A stretch of DNA of 64,000 nt from Candidatus Paracaedibacteraceae bacterium (GTDB lineage Bacteria > Pseudomonadota > Alphaproteobacteria > Paracaedibacterales > Paracaedibacteraceae), in contig JAHBYI010000001.1 of the NCBI GenBank assembly GCA_019636035.1, positions 905,168 through 969,167 of the forward strand, given 5' to 3'. The notes beneath the pieces are model-generated. The model was not told the origin of the DNA. It saw only the letters and a program-made list of their open reading frames with translations, and did no database searches. This document shows, in pieces, positions 26,545 through 36,109 of this stretch. Positions within the stretch are counted from its first letter, which is position 1; every line of letters begins with the position of its first letter. The translations under genes were made by a program, and so were the position numbers.

Positions 26545-28065
26545 TCAATCGTGATTAAGGATCGATTCAAGAAAAGAAAATCTTTTGCTTTTTGGCAGAT
26601 CATCGTCTTCGCCGTCCTCATGGGGACGTTTTTTGCGGTTATGGTCTGGCTCTCCTTCAGAAATCGATGCATCATCGGTGCTATATTCTGAATCTAATAA
26701 AATGGAACTATGAGGGTTTACAAGTTGAAAGATTAAATCGGAGATTTTTCCAAAAAGATCAATATTAAAGATTTCGATATCTGATGGTTCCGGTTGTAAC
26801 ATTGCGATGGCTGTGTCAAAAGAGCATTCCCAGTTGCCCATTTCTTCCATAATTTCTTCTTCTGTTATGATCGCTTGATCCAGCGTTGATAGAGCAAAAC
26901 GAAATAAATAGTATAAATGATGAAGTTCTTGGAATAAGCCTTGTTTTGTTGGGACTGTGGTTTTTTTAAAGGATCGATGATGGGCGCGTGATAGGAGGAC
27001 TTTAAAATAGTCCATGGATATCACGGCACCGCCGAGATTAAACGGAATATCGTTTTGTTCAATAAAACTGATAACGAAAAAAGAAAGTTGATGCATCAGA
27101 TCTATGGCAAGATATGATTCAGTTTCGGTGTCAACATGAGGGTATGATGTTCTTACTCCTTCCGGTAAACTGAGGAGATTAGGTGTGTGTTTGATAATTT
27201 CGAGTATTTCATTTTTTATGTTGCCCTCTATGCCCAAGTTACAGGCCAATAATTCGAGGAGATATTTGTAGTCATCCCAAATTTCCATCGCATCGATGAT
27301 CATATTCTTGGGTAAAGGATATTTCTTCTCTTGCTTAAGAGCGAATACTGCTCGTTTTCGGAGTGCTTTATTAATCTCAATGTCGATCTTTCTGTTGGTA
27401 TTATGCTGTTCTGGGGCTTTTGGAATGATGCTGACATCAGGCCGTGTTTCTGAAAATTGAACTGTGGAGAAAGAAATGCTATCCATATCTTTTTCGTTTG
27501 CGAGTCCATCTGCAAGGATGTCTAGGGATGCCAACATGGAAAATCGTTGGCCGATTGGTATTGCTGCTAAGGATAGGTTGCTTGAGGGAGGTAGGTTTCT
27601 TCTCCAAATGCTTTGAAAGAACGTTAAGCTGTGCAGGCAATTATCTATCAATAAATCATGAGACGGGTGATTTATTCTAAATCCGGACAGGAGCAACGTT
27701 GCCAGCGGTTGATAAAAATCAAGGTAGGACGAATACGTTAACGGAGGAGAAATAACGTCAAGGTCATTGTACGATAGTTTTGTTGCTTCTTTTGCATAGA
27801 CCATAAGATTCCCAAAAACAATTTCTTGGGTGATTTCATGTGAAAATGTGTAAAAAGAATCCCCCTTGTGTTGGACGCAAAAATCATAGGGTGATTGGTA
27901 TCCATCTTGCCTTAGTAAGTCTGGCGGGATATTAGGGATAAACGATACCGTTGTTATAATTTCATGGAAATATGGTGGTTTGAGAATGGATTTTGGTTTG
28001 TTGTCATCATAGCTATGAGCGAGCATTAATACTGATGAAAGTGTGAAGAGTATTCTGAGTAACAT
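26545..28065 (-). CDS. Exported protein with nuclear-localisation-like C-terminal tail
   Basis: 506 residues; signal peptide (MLLRILFTLSSVLMLAHS). The body is largely helical with no recognised domain. The C-terminal 45 residues are acidic with two basic clusters: NRKKRPHEDGEDDD followed by LPKSKRFSF, a spacing like a bipartite nuclear-localisation signal. No enzyme motif is seen. Transcribed away from the tRNA-Glu side. A host-directed role is a hypothesis from export plus tail. Confidence 0.65.
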   Translation of the reverse strand: MLLRILFTLSSVLMLAHSYDDNKPKSILKPPYFHEIITTVSFIPNIPPDLLRQDGYQSPYDFCVQHKGDSFYTFSHEITQEIVFGNLMVYAKEATKLSYNDLDVISPPLTYSSYLDFYQPLATLLLSGFRINHPSHDLLIDNCLHSLTFFQSIWRRNLPPSSNLSLAAIPIGQRFSMLASLDILADGLANEKDMDSISFSTVQFSETRPDVSIIPKAPEQHNTNRKIDIEINKALRKRAVFALKQEKKYPLPKNMIIDAMEIWDDYKYLLELLACNLGIEGNIKNEILEIIKHTPNLLSLPEGVRTSYPHVDTETESYLAIDLMHQLSFFVISFIEQNDIPFNLGGAVISMDYFKVLLSRAHHRSFKKTTVPTKQGLFQELHHLYYLFRFALSTLDQAIITEEEIMEEMGNWECSFDTAIAMLQPEPSDIEIFNIDLFGKISDLIFQLVNPHSSILLDSEYSTDDASISEGEPDHNRKKRPHEDGEDDDLPKSKRFSFLESILNHD

Positions 28066-28142
28066 ATAAAAATCCTTACAAATGCTATGTAGGTTTTATA
28101 TTTGGTTTATTACAGAAGATATCAAGGAATTTTTATTGTTAG

Positions 28143-28790
28143 TTATAAGCCGGAGCCTGTAATAATCATACCCATGATTAATTTAATGACAGGGATCATG
28201 ATCGCTCTTAACAGATCGATACCGATAAGATGAGGGAGCATCAACAAACCAAGGATAATGAGCATACCATAGGGTTCGGTGCGGCTATAAGGTTCTGCTA
28301 AACGGTAGGGAAGCAAGCGTTGTAAAATCCGTCCGCCGTCTAGTGGCAAGATCGGGATTAAATTAAAGACACCTAAAACAACATTGATCATCACAAGGCG
28401 AACCAGAATGTCGTTGCCAAAGGTTTCTTTGTCCGGGTTGATGTGCAAAAGAAGTGCCGCGATAAAGGCCAAAATGAAATTAGCCCCGACCCCTGCAAAA
28501 GAGACCATAATCTCGCCCAATCGTTGTGGTTTGAGATTACGAAAATCAACAGGAACGGGTTTTGCGTAACCAAACAGGAACGGTGTTCCTGCCATAAACA
28601 TCAGTCCCGGCAGAATAATTGTACCAAACAAGTCAATATGAGGGATGGGATTGAGTGTCAGGCGTCCCATCGATTCAGCGGTGCGATCGCCAAAAGCTTT
28701 GGCCATAAACCCATGTGCTGCTTCGTGGGTTGTGACCGCTAAGACAAGAGCGATTAGGGACGCGAGGGCAACAATCATATCCTGAGACAT
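28143..28790 (-). CDS. Site-2 protease family (M50) membrane metalloprotease
   Basis: 215 residues with about five transmembrane segments. The zinc site HEAAH lies in VTTHEAAHGFMAKAFGD near residue 23, and the third ligand is in LPLDGGRIL. These are the M50 hallmarks of the compact, PDZ-less group (as in YwhC/FtsH-independent rhomboid-neighbouring types). It cleaves membrane proteins within the bilayer; the substrate is unknown. Its ATG directly follows the nagZ stop, with no gap. Confidence 0.88.
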   Translation of the reverse strand: MSQDMIVALASLIALVLAVTTHEAAHGFMAKAFGDRTAESMGRLTLNPIPHIDLFGTIILPGLMFMAGTPFLFGYAKPVPVDFRNLKPQRLGEIMVSFAGVGANFILAFIAALLLHINPDKETFGNDILVRLVMINVVLGVFNLIPILPLDGGRILQRLLPYRLAEPYSRTEPYGMLIILGLLMLPHLIGIDLLRAIMIPVIKLIMGMIITGSGL

Positions 28791-29864
28791 TTACATGACC
28801 TTTGTGTTGATATCACCCCAATATCCTTTGAGATGGTAGTTTAACTCTGCCCACAGGGCATTATCATCGACCGATTGTAGGCGATGCCCTGATAATTGGC
28901 AAGAACGAAGTCGATCATAGCTTTGTGTCGTCATGGCCGGAATGGCTGCCGCAATTTCAATCATCTCGGTTAGATCACCACTACAATGCAGGACAACGTC
29001 GCAACCCGCATCCAATGATTTGGCGGCACGATCCGCCATGGAGCCGTTGAGAGCTTTCATCGTCAGGCAATCGGTGATGAGGATACCCCGAAAGTCAATG
29101 TGATTGCGAATGATCTTGTCAATAACGGCTTGTGATTGGGTTGCGGGTATTTTGCTGTCGATATCATCATAGACGATGTGAGCTGTCATTCCCCAGGGTT
29201 GGGAGAATTTTTCTTCATTAATAAGGCGGCAAACCTGGCGGAAAACAGAAAAATCATATTCTTTGAGTGTGTCGAATGAAGCTTCTACAACGGGGAGTTT
29301 TTCATGACTGTCAACCAAGGCGCGACCATGGCCGGGGATATGTTTTATAATGGGTGCAACACCGGATCGTTGAAGGCCGCGGATAACATGCAGGGCAAGG
29401 TTGCTAACGATATCGACAGATTCATGGAAAGCGCGATCGCCGATAATGTGATGTGCGTCCGGAATGAGCAAATCCATGACAGGGGCACAGTCAACATTAA
29501 TGCCGATTTCTGCCATCTCAACGCCCATGAGATAGGCGTTAGACTCCACTGCCCAGCACGCCAAATCTAAGTCGTCATCAGCCATGGCACCAAATACACC
29601 GGCAGGTGGATATTGCCGCCAATGGGGATGGCCAAGACGGGCTACGCGCCCACCTTCTTGATCAATGAGGATCGGGACATAGGTATGGGGAACACAGGCG
29701 CGCAAGTCATGGGTTAGTTTTTTCACCTGATCGGGTGTTTGGCAATTGCGGGTGAATAAGATAAACCCTAGGGGCTCTACTCTTGAGAAAAACTCTTTTT
29801 CTTCGGGGGTTAATGCTGAACCGGAACAGCCAAAAATGACAGGCTTCATTGTTGCGTGAGACAT
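28791..29864 (-). CDS. nagZ: Beta-N-acetylhexosaminidase NagZ
   Basis: GH3 cytosolic glycosidase that removes GlcNAc from GlcNAc-anhydroMurNAc peptides during cell-wall recycling. Motifs: ILFTRNC, LIDQEGGRVARL, the catalytic KHIPGHGRALVDSHEKLP loop with its Asp/His dyad, and ILITDCLTMKAL containing the nucleophile Asp. 357 residues, normal length. Followed with no gap by the M50 protease gene. Ligand and start agree with the family. Confidence 0.93.
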   Translation of the reverse strand: MSHATMKPVIFGCSGSALTPEEKEFFSRVEPLGFILFTRNCQTPDQVKKLTHDLRACVPHTYVPILIDQEGGRVARLGHPHWRQYPPAGVFGAMADDDLDLACWAVESNAYLMGVEMAEIGINVDCAPVMDLLIPDAHHIIGDRAFHESVDIVSNLALHVIRGLQRSGVAPIIKHIPGHGRALVDSHEKLPVVEASFDTLKEYDFSVFRQVCRLINEEKFSQPWGMTAHIVYDDIDSKIPATQSQAVIDKIIRNHIDFRGILITDCLTMKALNGSMADRAAKSLDAGCDVVLHCSGDLTEMIEIAAAIPAMTTQSYDRLRSCQLSGHRLQSVDDNALWAELNYHLKGYWGDINTKVM

Positions 29865-29920
29865 TTATGTTTGCTTTAAATGGGTGAGCTTATGCCTATC
29901 ATAGCGAATGTTAGGGGATC

Positions 29921-30151
29921 ATGCTAGGGGGGATAAAAAATCAATTGACGGATTTTCTTTCCCGAGGAATAGTAGACCCAAACAAAATGAAGAAGTCGAT
30001 TTTTGATCCATCGGATTGCGCTGCCTTTTCATCCGTTGATTCTCCTTCGATAGAGCCAGCTATCGGCGTCGAATCAATGTCGAAAATCCAACACAATCTG
30101 AAGTCAAAAATCTCAACGTCTTCATCTTATTTGAGTCTATATGAAAATTGA
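29921..30151 (+). CDS. Possible small protein upstream of an exported protein
   Basis: 76 codons from ATG, rich in Ser, Pro and Asp (FDPSDCAAFSSVDSPSIEP), no signal peptide, no family recognised. Ends 11 bases before the next gene's ATG. AGGGG lies only three bases before the start, so translation is uncertain. It may be a remnant or a leader frame. Confidence 0.35.
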   Translation: MLGGIKNQLTDFLSRGIVDPNKMKKSIFDPSDCAAFSSVDSPSIEPAIGVESMSKIQHNLKSKISTSSSYLSLYEN

Positions 30152-30162
30152 GGAGGAAGAAT

Positions 30163-31380
30163 ATGGTTAAATTTATATTAGGGATGCTCTCGAGTATCTT
30201 GTTTTTGCAAGCGCAGGATGCAACTTATTACCCTGCTGCATCTTATTCAAATGATCGGGTTCGAGAGATATTCCAGGGCGTTGAATTCACAGACCCCAAT
30301 GTATCCATTGTGGAAATCAAGCAGTATCGTAATAGAGGAACAATGATTCTTGAGTTTGGGGATGTAGCACAATTAGAGGATTTGTTAGATCAACAAGTTG
30401 CAGTTAGTGCACATAGATTATACTTTTCATATGTTCCGGGACGTAAGTCTATAAGTTATGGTGATGATTCTGTTTTGCAAGCAGCATTTAAAGTCATTGG
30501 TGTAGAGGGGGTAAAGGCTCGGGGGATATTGAAAGGTGTGGATCGTCGTACAATATATGTTCCTATTCAATCTGAATTTGGAAAGATTCTGGGTAATTTT
30601 GGAGAGATTACGTCTCATGTAGGCTTACCAGTAAAGGCTGTTGTAAAGTTTTTTTATGATAGTAATCGAGATGTCGTTTTTTCTAGAAGAACTGCGGATG
30701 CTTCTGATCTATATGCATCAGCTTTAGATGACATTAAGGGGAGAAATAATCGAGACCATAAAATTGAATTTGATAACACACATCTTAATTTATGGGCTCA
30801 TTCTGATTCAGATATAACCTATCGTGTACATCAAGTCGTTAGTTCGCAATCGGATATAATAGCAATTGCTTCATCGTTGCTTCAGCTAAAAACATACCTA
30901 AAAGAAACTAAACTCCATAATCCGATACGACTTTTAATGCCGGATCATCAGATTGGTGTTTACTCTGGACGAGCTTTAACATTATCAACGGAAGTTCTTA
31001 TTAAATCTAGTTCGGATTTATTAATTCTGGGATCTTTTTATGATAGGAATTCTTTTTTACGTATAAAATCAGGAACTAACCTCTATGGTTCTTTTGATGC
31101 CGTCGCTGCGGGTTTGTTTTTCGCAGCTCGGACGAATCTAACTCTTGCAGAGGTAAGCCAGGGGTCTGAATTAATTTTCTATAACCAACTTTCCCCAGCT
31201 CTGTATGCTCATTTTATTAATTATTTAGAACAACTCAATTTTATTGCTCCGGAAGATGGGCAAGAATTAGTAAAATCAAAGAGCGATGGTGTAAGCTATA
31301 ATCAGATTCTCAGTCAGCGGCATGCGAGAACTTTTGCGAAGTTCCTTTTTCCAGGCTTATTTGAAGACGATCAATCTTAA
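30163..31380 (+). CDS. Exported protein of unknown function
   Basis: 405 residues with a signal peptide (MVKFILGMLSSILFLQAQ). The ATG at 30163 is chosen for its strong GAGGAGG site; in-frame upstream TTG is weaker. No domain recognised. Residues 40-200 look alpha/beta (IVEIKQYRNRGTMILEFGD, VKAVVKFFYDSNRDVVF); 255-335 has a repeated strand pattern (PIRLLMPDHQIGVYSGRAL, LIKSSSDLLILGSFYD). The base composition is more AT-rich than the neighbours. The stop overlaps that of the convergent lipoprotein gene (TTAA). Confidence 0.7.
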   Translation: MVKFILGMLSSILFLQAQDATYYPAASYSNDRVREIFQGVEFTDPNVSIVEIKQYRNRGTMILEFGDVAQLEDLLDQQVAVSAHRLYFSYVPGRKSISYGDDSVLQAAFKVIGVEGVKARGILKGVDRRTIYVPIQSEFGKILGNFGEITSHVGLPVKAVVKFFYDSNRDVVFSRRTADASDLYASALDDIKGRNNRDHKIEFDNTHLNLWAHSDSDITYRVHQVVSSQSDIIAIASSLLQLKTYLKETKLHNPIRLLMPDHQIGVYSGRALTLSTEVLIKSSSDLLILGSFYDRNSFLRIKSGTNLYGSFDAVAAGLFFAARTNLTLAEVSQGSELIFYNQLSPALYAHFINYLEQLNFIAPEDGQELVKSKSDGVSYNQILSQRHARTFAKFLFPGLFEDDQS

Positions 31381-31613
31381 TGTGGTCTTGGCCCATAGTA
31401 CCCATTAAGACGCTGTTGATCGTCGAGTGGGGCTGTGTGGCAAACTTTGTGACCAAGGCTGTTATAGCAATACAAGGGCTCGGGATCTGGCTGACAAGAC
31501 GGATTTCGAGCCCATCCCTTTTTTACCAAGGTTTCTGAGTCAGGGCGAAAAGGCATAAATGGATTGCAGCCTGAGAGGATGAGAGTGAATAAGAAAAATA
31601 GCCTTGATTTCAT
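31377..31613 (-). CDS. Small lipoprotein
   Basis: 78 residues: lipoprotein signal peptide MKSRLFFLFTLILSGCNPF with lipobox LSGC, then a short Cys-containing domain (NPSCQPDPEPLYCYNSLGHK, CHTAPLD) ending in GYYGPRPH, a pattern of small alphaproteobacterial outer-membrane lipoproteins. The ATG at 31613 is preferred to a TTG two codons earlier. The convergent stops share the bases TTAA. Confidence 0.75.
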   Translation of the reverse strand: MKSRLFFLFTLILSGCNPFMPFRPDSETLVKKGWARNPSCQPDPEPLYCYNSLGHKVCHTAPLDDQQRLNGYYGPRPH

Positions 31614-31758
31614 CGTCAATAAATCTAGTCTTATTGGTATCTTAGGATAAGCCTAACTTAGGCATCATTAATTATTGGTAAAATTATTTAAAATTATACC
31701 TTTAACGATTTCTTTAGGAAGATAATGCTAATGTTAAGACAAGGGATGGGGGTTCATC

Positions 31759-32226
31759 ATGATTATGGATATTGGCCTTGAAAAGAAAGAGCGTAAGCTT
31801 GTTGCAGATACGATGTTGCGGGTTTTGGCTGACACGTTTGTCTTATCGCTTAAGGTAAGGGGTTTTCATTGGAATGTTACAGGGGGATTTTTTAAACCTC
31901 TCCATGAATTATTCCAAGAGATTTACGAAGATCTTGATGAGTCCGGTGATGACATGGCTGAACGCATTCGGGCGTTGGGATTTTTTTGCCCGGGAAGTTA
32001 TGTTGAGTTTATCGCTGTCAGTGCAATAAAAGAAGAGCGCGGCTCCTTCGAATCACTGGACATGGTGCGTCGACTTGTATTAGATTTGGAACTGCTTATC
32101 CGCCGAATTGAGGAAGTCAAGTCCGTGGCAATGTCTGTCAATGATGATGCCAGTGCTGATTTAATGATTCAACGTCTGGCCAGCTTGACTAAATTCGCTT
32201 GGATACTCAGAAGTCATTTAGAATAG
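31759..32226 (+). CDS. dps: Dps-family ferritin-like protein
   Basis: 155 residues, the Dps length. The inter-subunit ferroxidase ligands are visible in KVRGFHWNVTGGFFKPLHEL followed by FQEIYEDLDESGDDMAERI (H..., H..., D..., E...). Dps forms a 12-mer that stores iron with peroxide and protects DNA. The N-terminus is short, so DNA binding through a lysine tail is not evident. GGGG precedes ATG. mlaD follows nine bases later. Confidence 0.92.
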   Translation: MIMDIGLEKKERKLVADTMLRVLADTFVLSLKVRGFHWNVTGGFFKPLHELFQEIYEDLDESGDDMAERIRALGFFCPGSYVEFIAVSAIKEERGSFESLDMVRRLVLDLELLIRRIEEVKSVAMSVNDDASADLMIQRLASLTKFAWILRSHLE

Positions 32227-32235
32227 GGAATAATT

Positions 32236-32688
32236 ATGCGCGCCAACATCGTTGAGGCCATTGTGGGGGCTGTTGTGCTTGCTGTTGCAGGTGGTTTTTT
32301 TTATTATGCCTATAGCAATAGCGGTACAAAAGTCATGAATGGTTACCATCTCGTTGCTCATTTTGATCGTATCGACGGGTTGGTTGACGGTAGTGACGTT
32401 AAACTAAGCGGTGTTAAAGTTGGCGATGTTTCTCATATTTCAATCGATCCGAAAACCTATTTAGCTCAGGTTACTATGAGTTTGCAAAAAGATGTGCAAT
32501 TACCCGAAGATACATCGGCTCAGATCGTTAGTGAAAGTCTGATGGGGGGTAAGTATATCGCGTTGGTTCCGGGGGGGAGCGATGACTTACTCAAGGATGG
32601 GGGGCAAATCACCCATACCCAATCGTCTGTCAATCTTGAAGGATTGATTGGTAAGTACATCTTTAGTGGTGAAGAGAAAAAATCTTAG
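32236..32688 (+). CDS. mlaD: MlaD-type MCE-domain phospholipid transport protein
   Basis: 150 residues: one N-terminal transmembrane anchor (IVEAIVGAVVLAVAGGFFYY) and an MCE domain (YHLVAHFDRIDGLVDGSDVK, LSGVKVGDVSHISID, PEDTSAQIVSESLMGGKYIA). MlaD binds phospholipid in the periplasm for the Mla inner-membrane ABC complex that keeps outer-membrane asymmetry. The other mla genes are not in the window. AGGGAATAATT precedes ATG. Confidence 0.93.
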   Translation: MRANIVEAIVGAVVLAVAGGFFYYAYSNSGTKVMNGYHLVAHFDRIDGLVDGSDVKLSGVKVGDVSHISIDPKTYLAQVTMSLQKDVQLPEDTSAQIVSESLMGGKYIALVPGGSDDLLKDGGQITHTQSSVNLEGLIGKYIFSGEEKKS

Positions 32689-32767
32689 GTAGCCATTCCA
32701 TTTTCTCCATTTACAAAACCCTATTAAATTTAGTAACGTATTATCATAAAATTATTTTAAAATTAGT

Positions 32768-33145
32768 ATGATGATGCGACAACGACCTTTGTCTCCGCAC
32801 TTACAGGTGTATAGGCTTCCTTTGACGGGAATTTTATCTATATGTCACCGAATTTCCGGATTTGCCCTTTTCTTTTCACTTTTGATTTTTGTTTGCTGGT
32901 TGGCTGTTCTCAGTCATTCTGAAGACTGTTATCGCTGGAGTTTTGACTTCTTTGGAGCACTTATCGGGCAGGCCATAATATGGTTGAGCGTCTTTGCTTT
33001 CTTTTATCATTTTAGTAACGGTATTCGCCATATGATTTGGGATTGCGGTTATGGTTTTGAGAAAACAACATCTTATCGGTCGAGTGTCCTGGTTATTGTG
33101 GCCTCGATTATTTTAACGTTATTGGTGTGGAGTTTTTGCTCATGA
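32768..33145 (+). CDS. sdhC: Succinate dehydrogenase cytochrome b556 subunit
   Basis: 125 residues with three transmembrane helices. RPLSPHLQVYRLPLTGILSI and CHRISGFALF contain the quinone-site Ser/Arg region, and FYHFSNGIRHMIWD carries the heme-ligand His. First gene of sdhCDAB (complex II). It overlaps sdhD by four bases (ATGA). Confidence 0.95.
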   Translation: MMMRQRPLSPHLQVYRLPLTGILSICHRISGFALFFSLLIFVCWLAVLSHSEDCYRWSFDFFGALIGQAIIWLSVFAFFYHFSNGIRHMIWDCGYGFEKTTSYRSSVLVIVASIILTLLVWSFCS

Positions 33146-33534
33146 CTCAAAATTTCCGTGACCCGCTCAAGCAAGTAAAAGGACTCGGTTCAGCCAAAGA
33201 TGGCACAGGGCACTGGATTGCCCAAAGGCTAAGCAGTATTGTCGTTGCTTTTTTAGGATTGATCATCATTGGTTGGTTAAGCCAGAACTACCGCTTGCCC
33301 TATAGTGAAATGGTTAGGATTGTTGGCAACCCTTGGGGGGCTTGCGTTATTTTCTTGTTTGTTGCATCCGCAAGTTATCATGCGGCACTTGGCCTACAGG
33401 TTATTGTTGAGGATTATATCCATAGCCCTTTCTGGCGGTACTGGTTGCTGATGAAAATTCGCCTAACAGGGTATATCTTGCCTGTTGTGACTTTATTTAT
33501 TCTAATCCAACTTATGTTTATGGGATCGAAATAA
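33142..33534 (+). CDS. sdhD: Succinate dehydrogenase membrane anchor subunit
   Basis: 130 residues, three transmembrane helices. The N-terminus has [20 protein letters not shown] and [12 protein letters not shown], the alphaproteobacterial SdhD pattern, and the helix-two ligand region is [20 protein letters not shown]. The ATG at 33142 overlaps the sdhC stop. Confidence 0.95.
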   Translation: MTQNFRDPLKQVKGLGSAKDGTGHWIAQRLSSIVVAFLGLIIIGWLSQNYRLPYSEMVRIVGNPWGACVIFLFVASASYHAALGLQVIVEDYIHSPFWRYWLLMKIRLTGYILPVVTLFILIQLMFMGSK

Positions 33535-33535
33535 G

Positions 33536-35317
33536 ATGACACAAACCCACAAAATTACCGATCACCGTTTTGATGTTCTTGTTGTTGGTGCCGGCGGGGC
33601 GGGGCTCAGGGCAACCTTAGGTATGTCTGCTGCGGGGTTAAAGACGGCCTGTGTGACCAAGGTTTTTCCAACCCGCAGCCATACGGTTGCGGCTCAAGGT
33701 GGTGTTGGGGCTGCCTTGGGGAACATGGGGGATGGCGATAACTGGAAGAACCATTTTTATGACACGATTAAGGGGTCGGATTGGTTGGGTGATCAAGATG
33801 CGATTGAATACATGTGTCGCAATGCGATCCCGTCTGTTATTGAGCTGGAACACTTTGGCGTTCCTTTTTCGCGCACACCAGAAGGAAAAATTTATCAACG
33901 TCCCTTTGGCGGACATACGATTAATCAAGGTGAATCGATGGCTAAGCGTGCTTGTGCCGCGGCTGATCGGACAGGGCATGCGATTTTACACACGTTGTAT
34001 CAGCAATGCTTGAAACACCAAGCTGAATTCTTCGTTGAATATTTTGCCTTGGATTTGATTATGGATGATCAAGGGCGATGCCGCGGTGTGATAGCATTGT
34101 GCCTTGAAGATGGGACATTGCATCGATTTCAGGCCCATATGGTTGTGTTGGCGACTGGCGGTTATGGACGCGCCTTTTTCTCGTGTACGTCAGCGCATAC
34201 CTGTACGGGGGATGGTAATGCGATGGTTTTGCGCGCTGGGCTCCCGCTTCAGGATATGGAATTTATCCAGTTCCATCCGACAGGAATTTATGGATCAGGC
34301 TGTTTAATTACCGAAGGTGCGCGCGGTGAGGGTGGATATCTAACCAATAGTGAAGGCGAACGGTTTATGGAACGCTATGCTCCGAATGCCAAAGATCTTG
34401 CCTCCCGTGATGTTGTCAGCCGTGCGATGACCATCGAAATCCATGAAGGTCGCGGTGTGGGGCCTAATAAAGATCATATTTACTTGCACCTTGAGCATTT
34501 GGATCCCAAGGTTTTGCATGAACGCTTGCCGGGAATTTCTGAAACAGCTAAGATTTTTGCGGGTGTCGATGTCACAAAACAGCCGATTCCGGTGCTTCCG
34601 ACGGTTCATTATAACATGGGCGGGATTCCAACTAACTATATGGCCGAAGTGGTTAAGGATGACAAGGGCACGGTTGTTCCGGGCTTGATGGCAATTGGTG
34701 AGGCAGCGTGCGTTTCTGTGCATGGTGCTAATCGCTTGGGAACCAACTCGCTGCTTGATCTTGTTGTCTTTGGTCGGGCTGCGGCACATCGTGCTATTGA
34801 GTTGATTCGCCCGAACTCACCTCATAGTGTTTTACCTGATTCTTCCGGGCTTCAAGCGATTGAGCGTATGGAGAAAATCCTGACCAACAAAGGAACGTTG
34901 AAGTCCAGTGAGATTCGATTGAACATGCAGCGGACGATGCAACGGTTCTGTGCGGTGTTCCGTGATGAAAAACTGATGTCTGAGGGGCAAGAGAAAATCC
35001 GACAGGTGCATGCGTCTCTCAAGGATTTAGAGATTACGGATAAAAGTTTGATCTGGAATAGTGATCTGGTCGAAGCCCTAGAGCTTCATAATTTGCTTGA
35101 ACAATCCTTAGTTACGCTTGCCTCTGCTTTAAACCGTAAGGAAAGCCGTGGGGCGCATGCTCGGGAAGATTTTGCGGAACGTGATGATGAAAACTGGTTG
35201 AAACATACGCTGTCGACCCTTTCAGGGAATAAAACAAAGATTGCGTATCGCCCTGTTCAAATGAAAACATTGACGGATGAAGTCGATGTTATTCCGCCGA
35301 AAAAGCGTGTGTATTAA
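33536..35317 (+). CDS. sdhA: Succinate dehydrogenase flavoprotein subunit
   Basis: 593 residues. N-terminal FAD site ([20 protein letters not shown]), the covalent-FAD histidine in [20 protein letters not shown], substrate-site region [20 protein letters not shown] and [20 protein letters not shown]. It oxidises succinate to fumarate and passes electrons to SdhB. One base after sdhD. Confidence 0.97.
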   Translation: MTQTHKITDHRFDVLVVGAGGAGLRATLGMSAAGLKTACVTKVFPTRSHTVAAQGGVGAALGNMGDGDNWKNHFYDTIKGSDWLGDQDAIEYMCRNAIPSVIELEHFGVPFSRTPEGKIYQRPFGGHTINQGESMAKRACAAADRTGHAILHTLYQQCLKHQAEFFVEYFALDLIMDDQGRCRGVIALCLEDGTLHRFQAHMVVLATGGYGRAFFSCTSAHTCTGDGNAMVLRAGLPLQDMEFIQFHPTGIYGSGCLITEGARGEGGYLTNSEGERFMERYAPNAKDLASRDVVSRAMTIEIHEGRGVGPNKDHIYLHLEHLDPKVLHERLPGISETAKIFAGVDVTKQPIPVLPTVHYNMGGIPTNYMAEVVKDDKGTVVPGLMAIGEAACVSVHGANRLGTNSLLDLVVFGRAAAHRAIELIRPNSPHSVLPDSSGLQAIERMEKILTNKGTLKSSEIRLNMQRTMQRFCAVFRDEKLMSEGQEKIRQVHASLKDLEITDKSLIWNSDLVEALELHNLLEQSLVTLASALNRKESRGAHAREDFAERDDENWLKHTLSTLSGNKTKIAYRPVQMKTLTDEVDVIPPKKRVY

Positions 35318-35326
35318 AAGGATCGA

Positions 35327-36109
35327 ATGATGGTTGAATTTTCTTTGCCTCGAAACTCTAAGCCGACACAGGGTAAACACCATGCCTGTACGACACAGTC
35401 CGATGCCGTTCGCACGTTTCAGGTTTATCGTTGGGATCCTGATACGGGTCACAACCCGCGCATCGATTCTTTTGATCTTGATCTCAATGACTGTGGCCCC
35501 ATGGTATTGGATGCCCTTTTAAAGATTAAAAATGAACTTGATTCATCCTTGACCTTTCGCCGATCCTGTCGTGAAGGGATTTGCGGCAGTTGTGCTATGA
35601 ACATTGATGGGGCGAATACGCTTGCCTGTATTAAGCCTATTAGTGAGATTAAGGGAACGGTCAAGATTTATCCCTTGCCCCATATGGATGTCGTCAAAGA
35701 TTTGGTGCCGGATTTGACGATGGCCTATGCCCAATATACGTCCATTAAACCGTGGATCCAGTCAGATACAAAACCAGGCGAGCGTGAACGCCTGCAGAGC
35801 GAAGAAGACCGCGTCAAGCTTGATGGACTGTGGGAGTGTATTTTATGCTTTAGCTGTACGACCAGCTGCCCGAGTTATTGGTGGAATGGTGATAAATACC
35901 TGGGGCCGGCAACGCTGTTGCAAAGCTATCGTTGGATTGCTGATAGTCGTGATGACCATACGGGGGAACGGTTGGATGATCTGGAAGATCCATTCAAGCT
36001 ATACCGTTGCCATACGATCATGAACTGTACCAATACGTGCCCCAAAGGGCTTAACCCCGCCAAAGCTATTGGCGAGATTAAGAGACAGATGGTTGAGCGC
36101 AAGGCTTAA
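35327..36109 (+). CDS. sdhB: Succinate dehydrogenase iron-sulfur subunit
   Basis: 260 residues. The [2Fe-2S] ligands lie in [16 protein letters not shown], and the [4Fe-4S] and [3Fe-4S] ligands in [16 protein letters not shown] and [20 protein letters not shown]. Electron relay from SdhA to quinone. AAAAGGA ribosome site. Its stop abuts the stop of the convergent exported-protein gene with no gap. Confidence 0.97.
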   Translation: MMVEFSLPRNSKPTQGKHHACTTQSDAVRTFQVYRWDPDTGHNPRIDSFDLDLNDCGPMVLDALLKIKNELDSSLTFRRSCREGICGSCAMNIDGANTLACIKPISEIKGTVKIYPLPHMDVVKDLVPDLTMAYAQYTSIKPWIQSDTKPGERERLQSEEDRVKLDGLWECILCFSCTTSCPSYWWNGDKYLGPATLLQSYRWIADSRDDHTGERLDDLEDPFKLYRCHTIMNCTNTCPKGLNPAKAIGEIKRQMVERKA

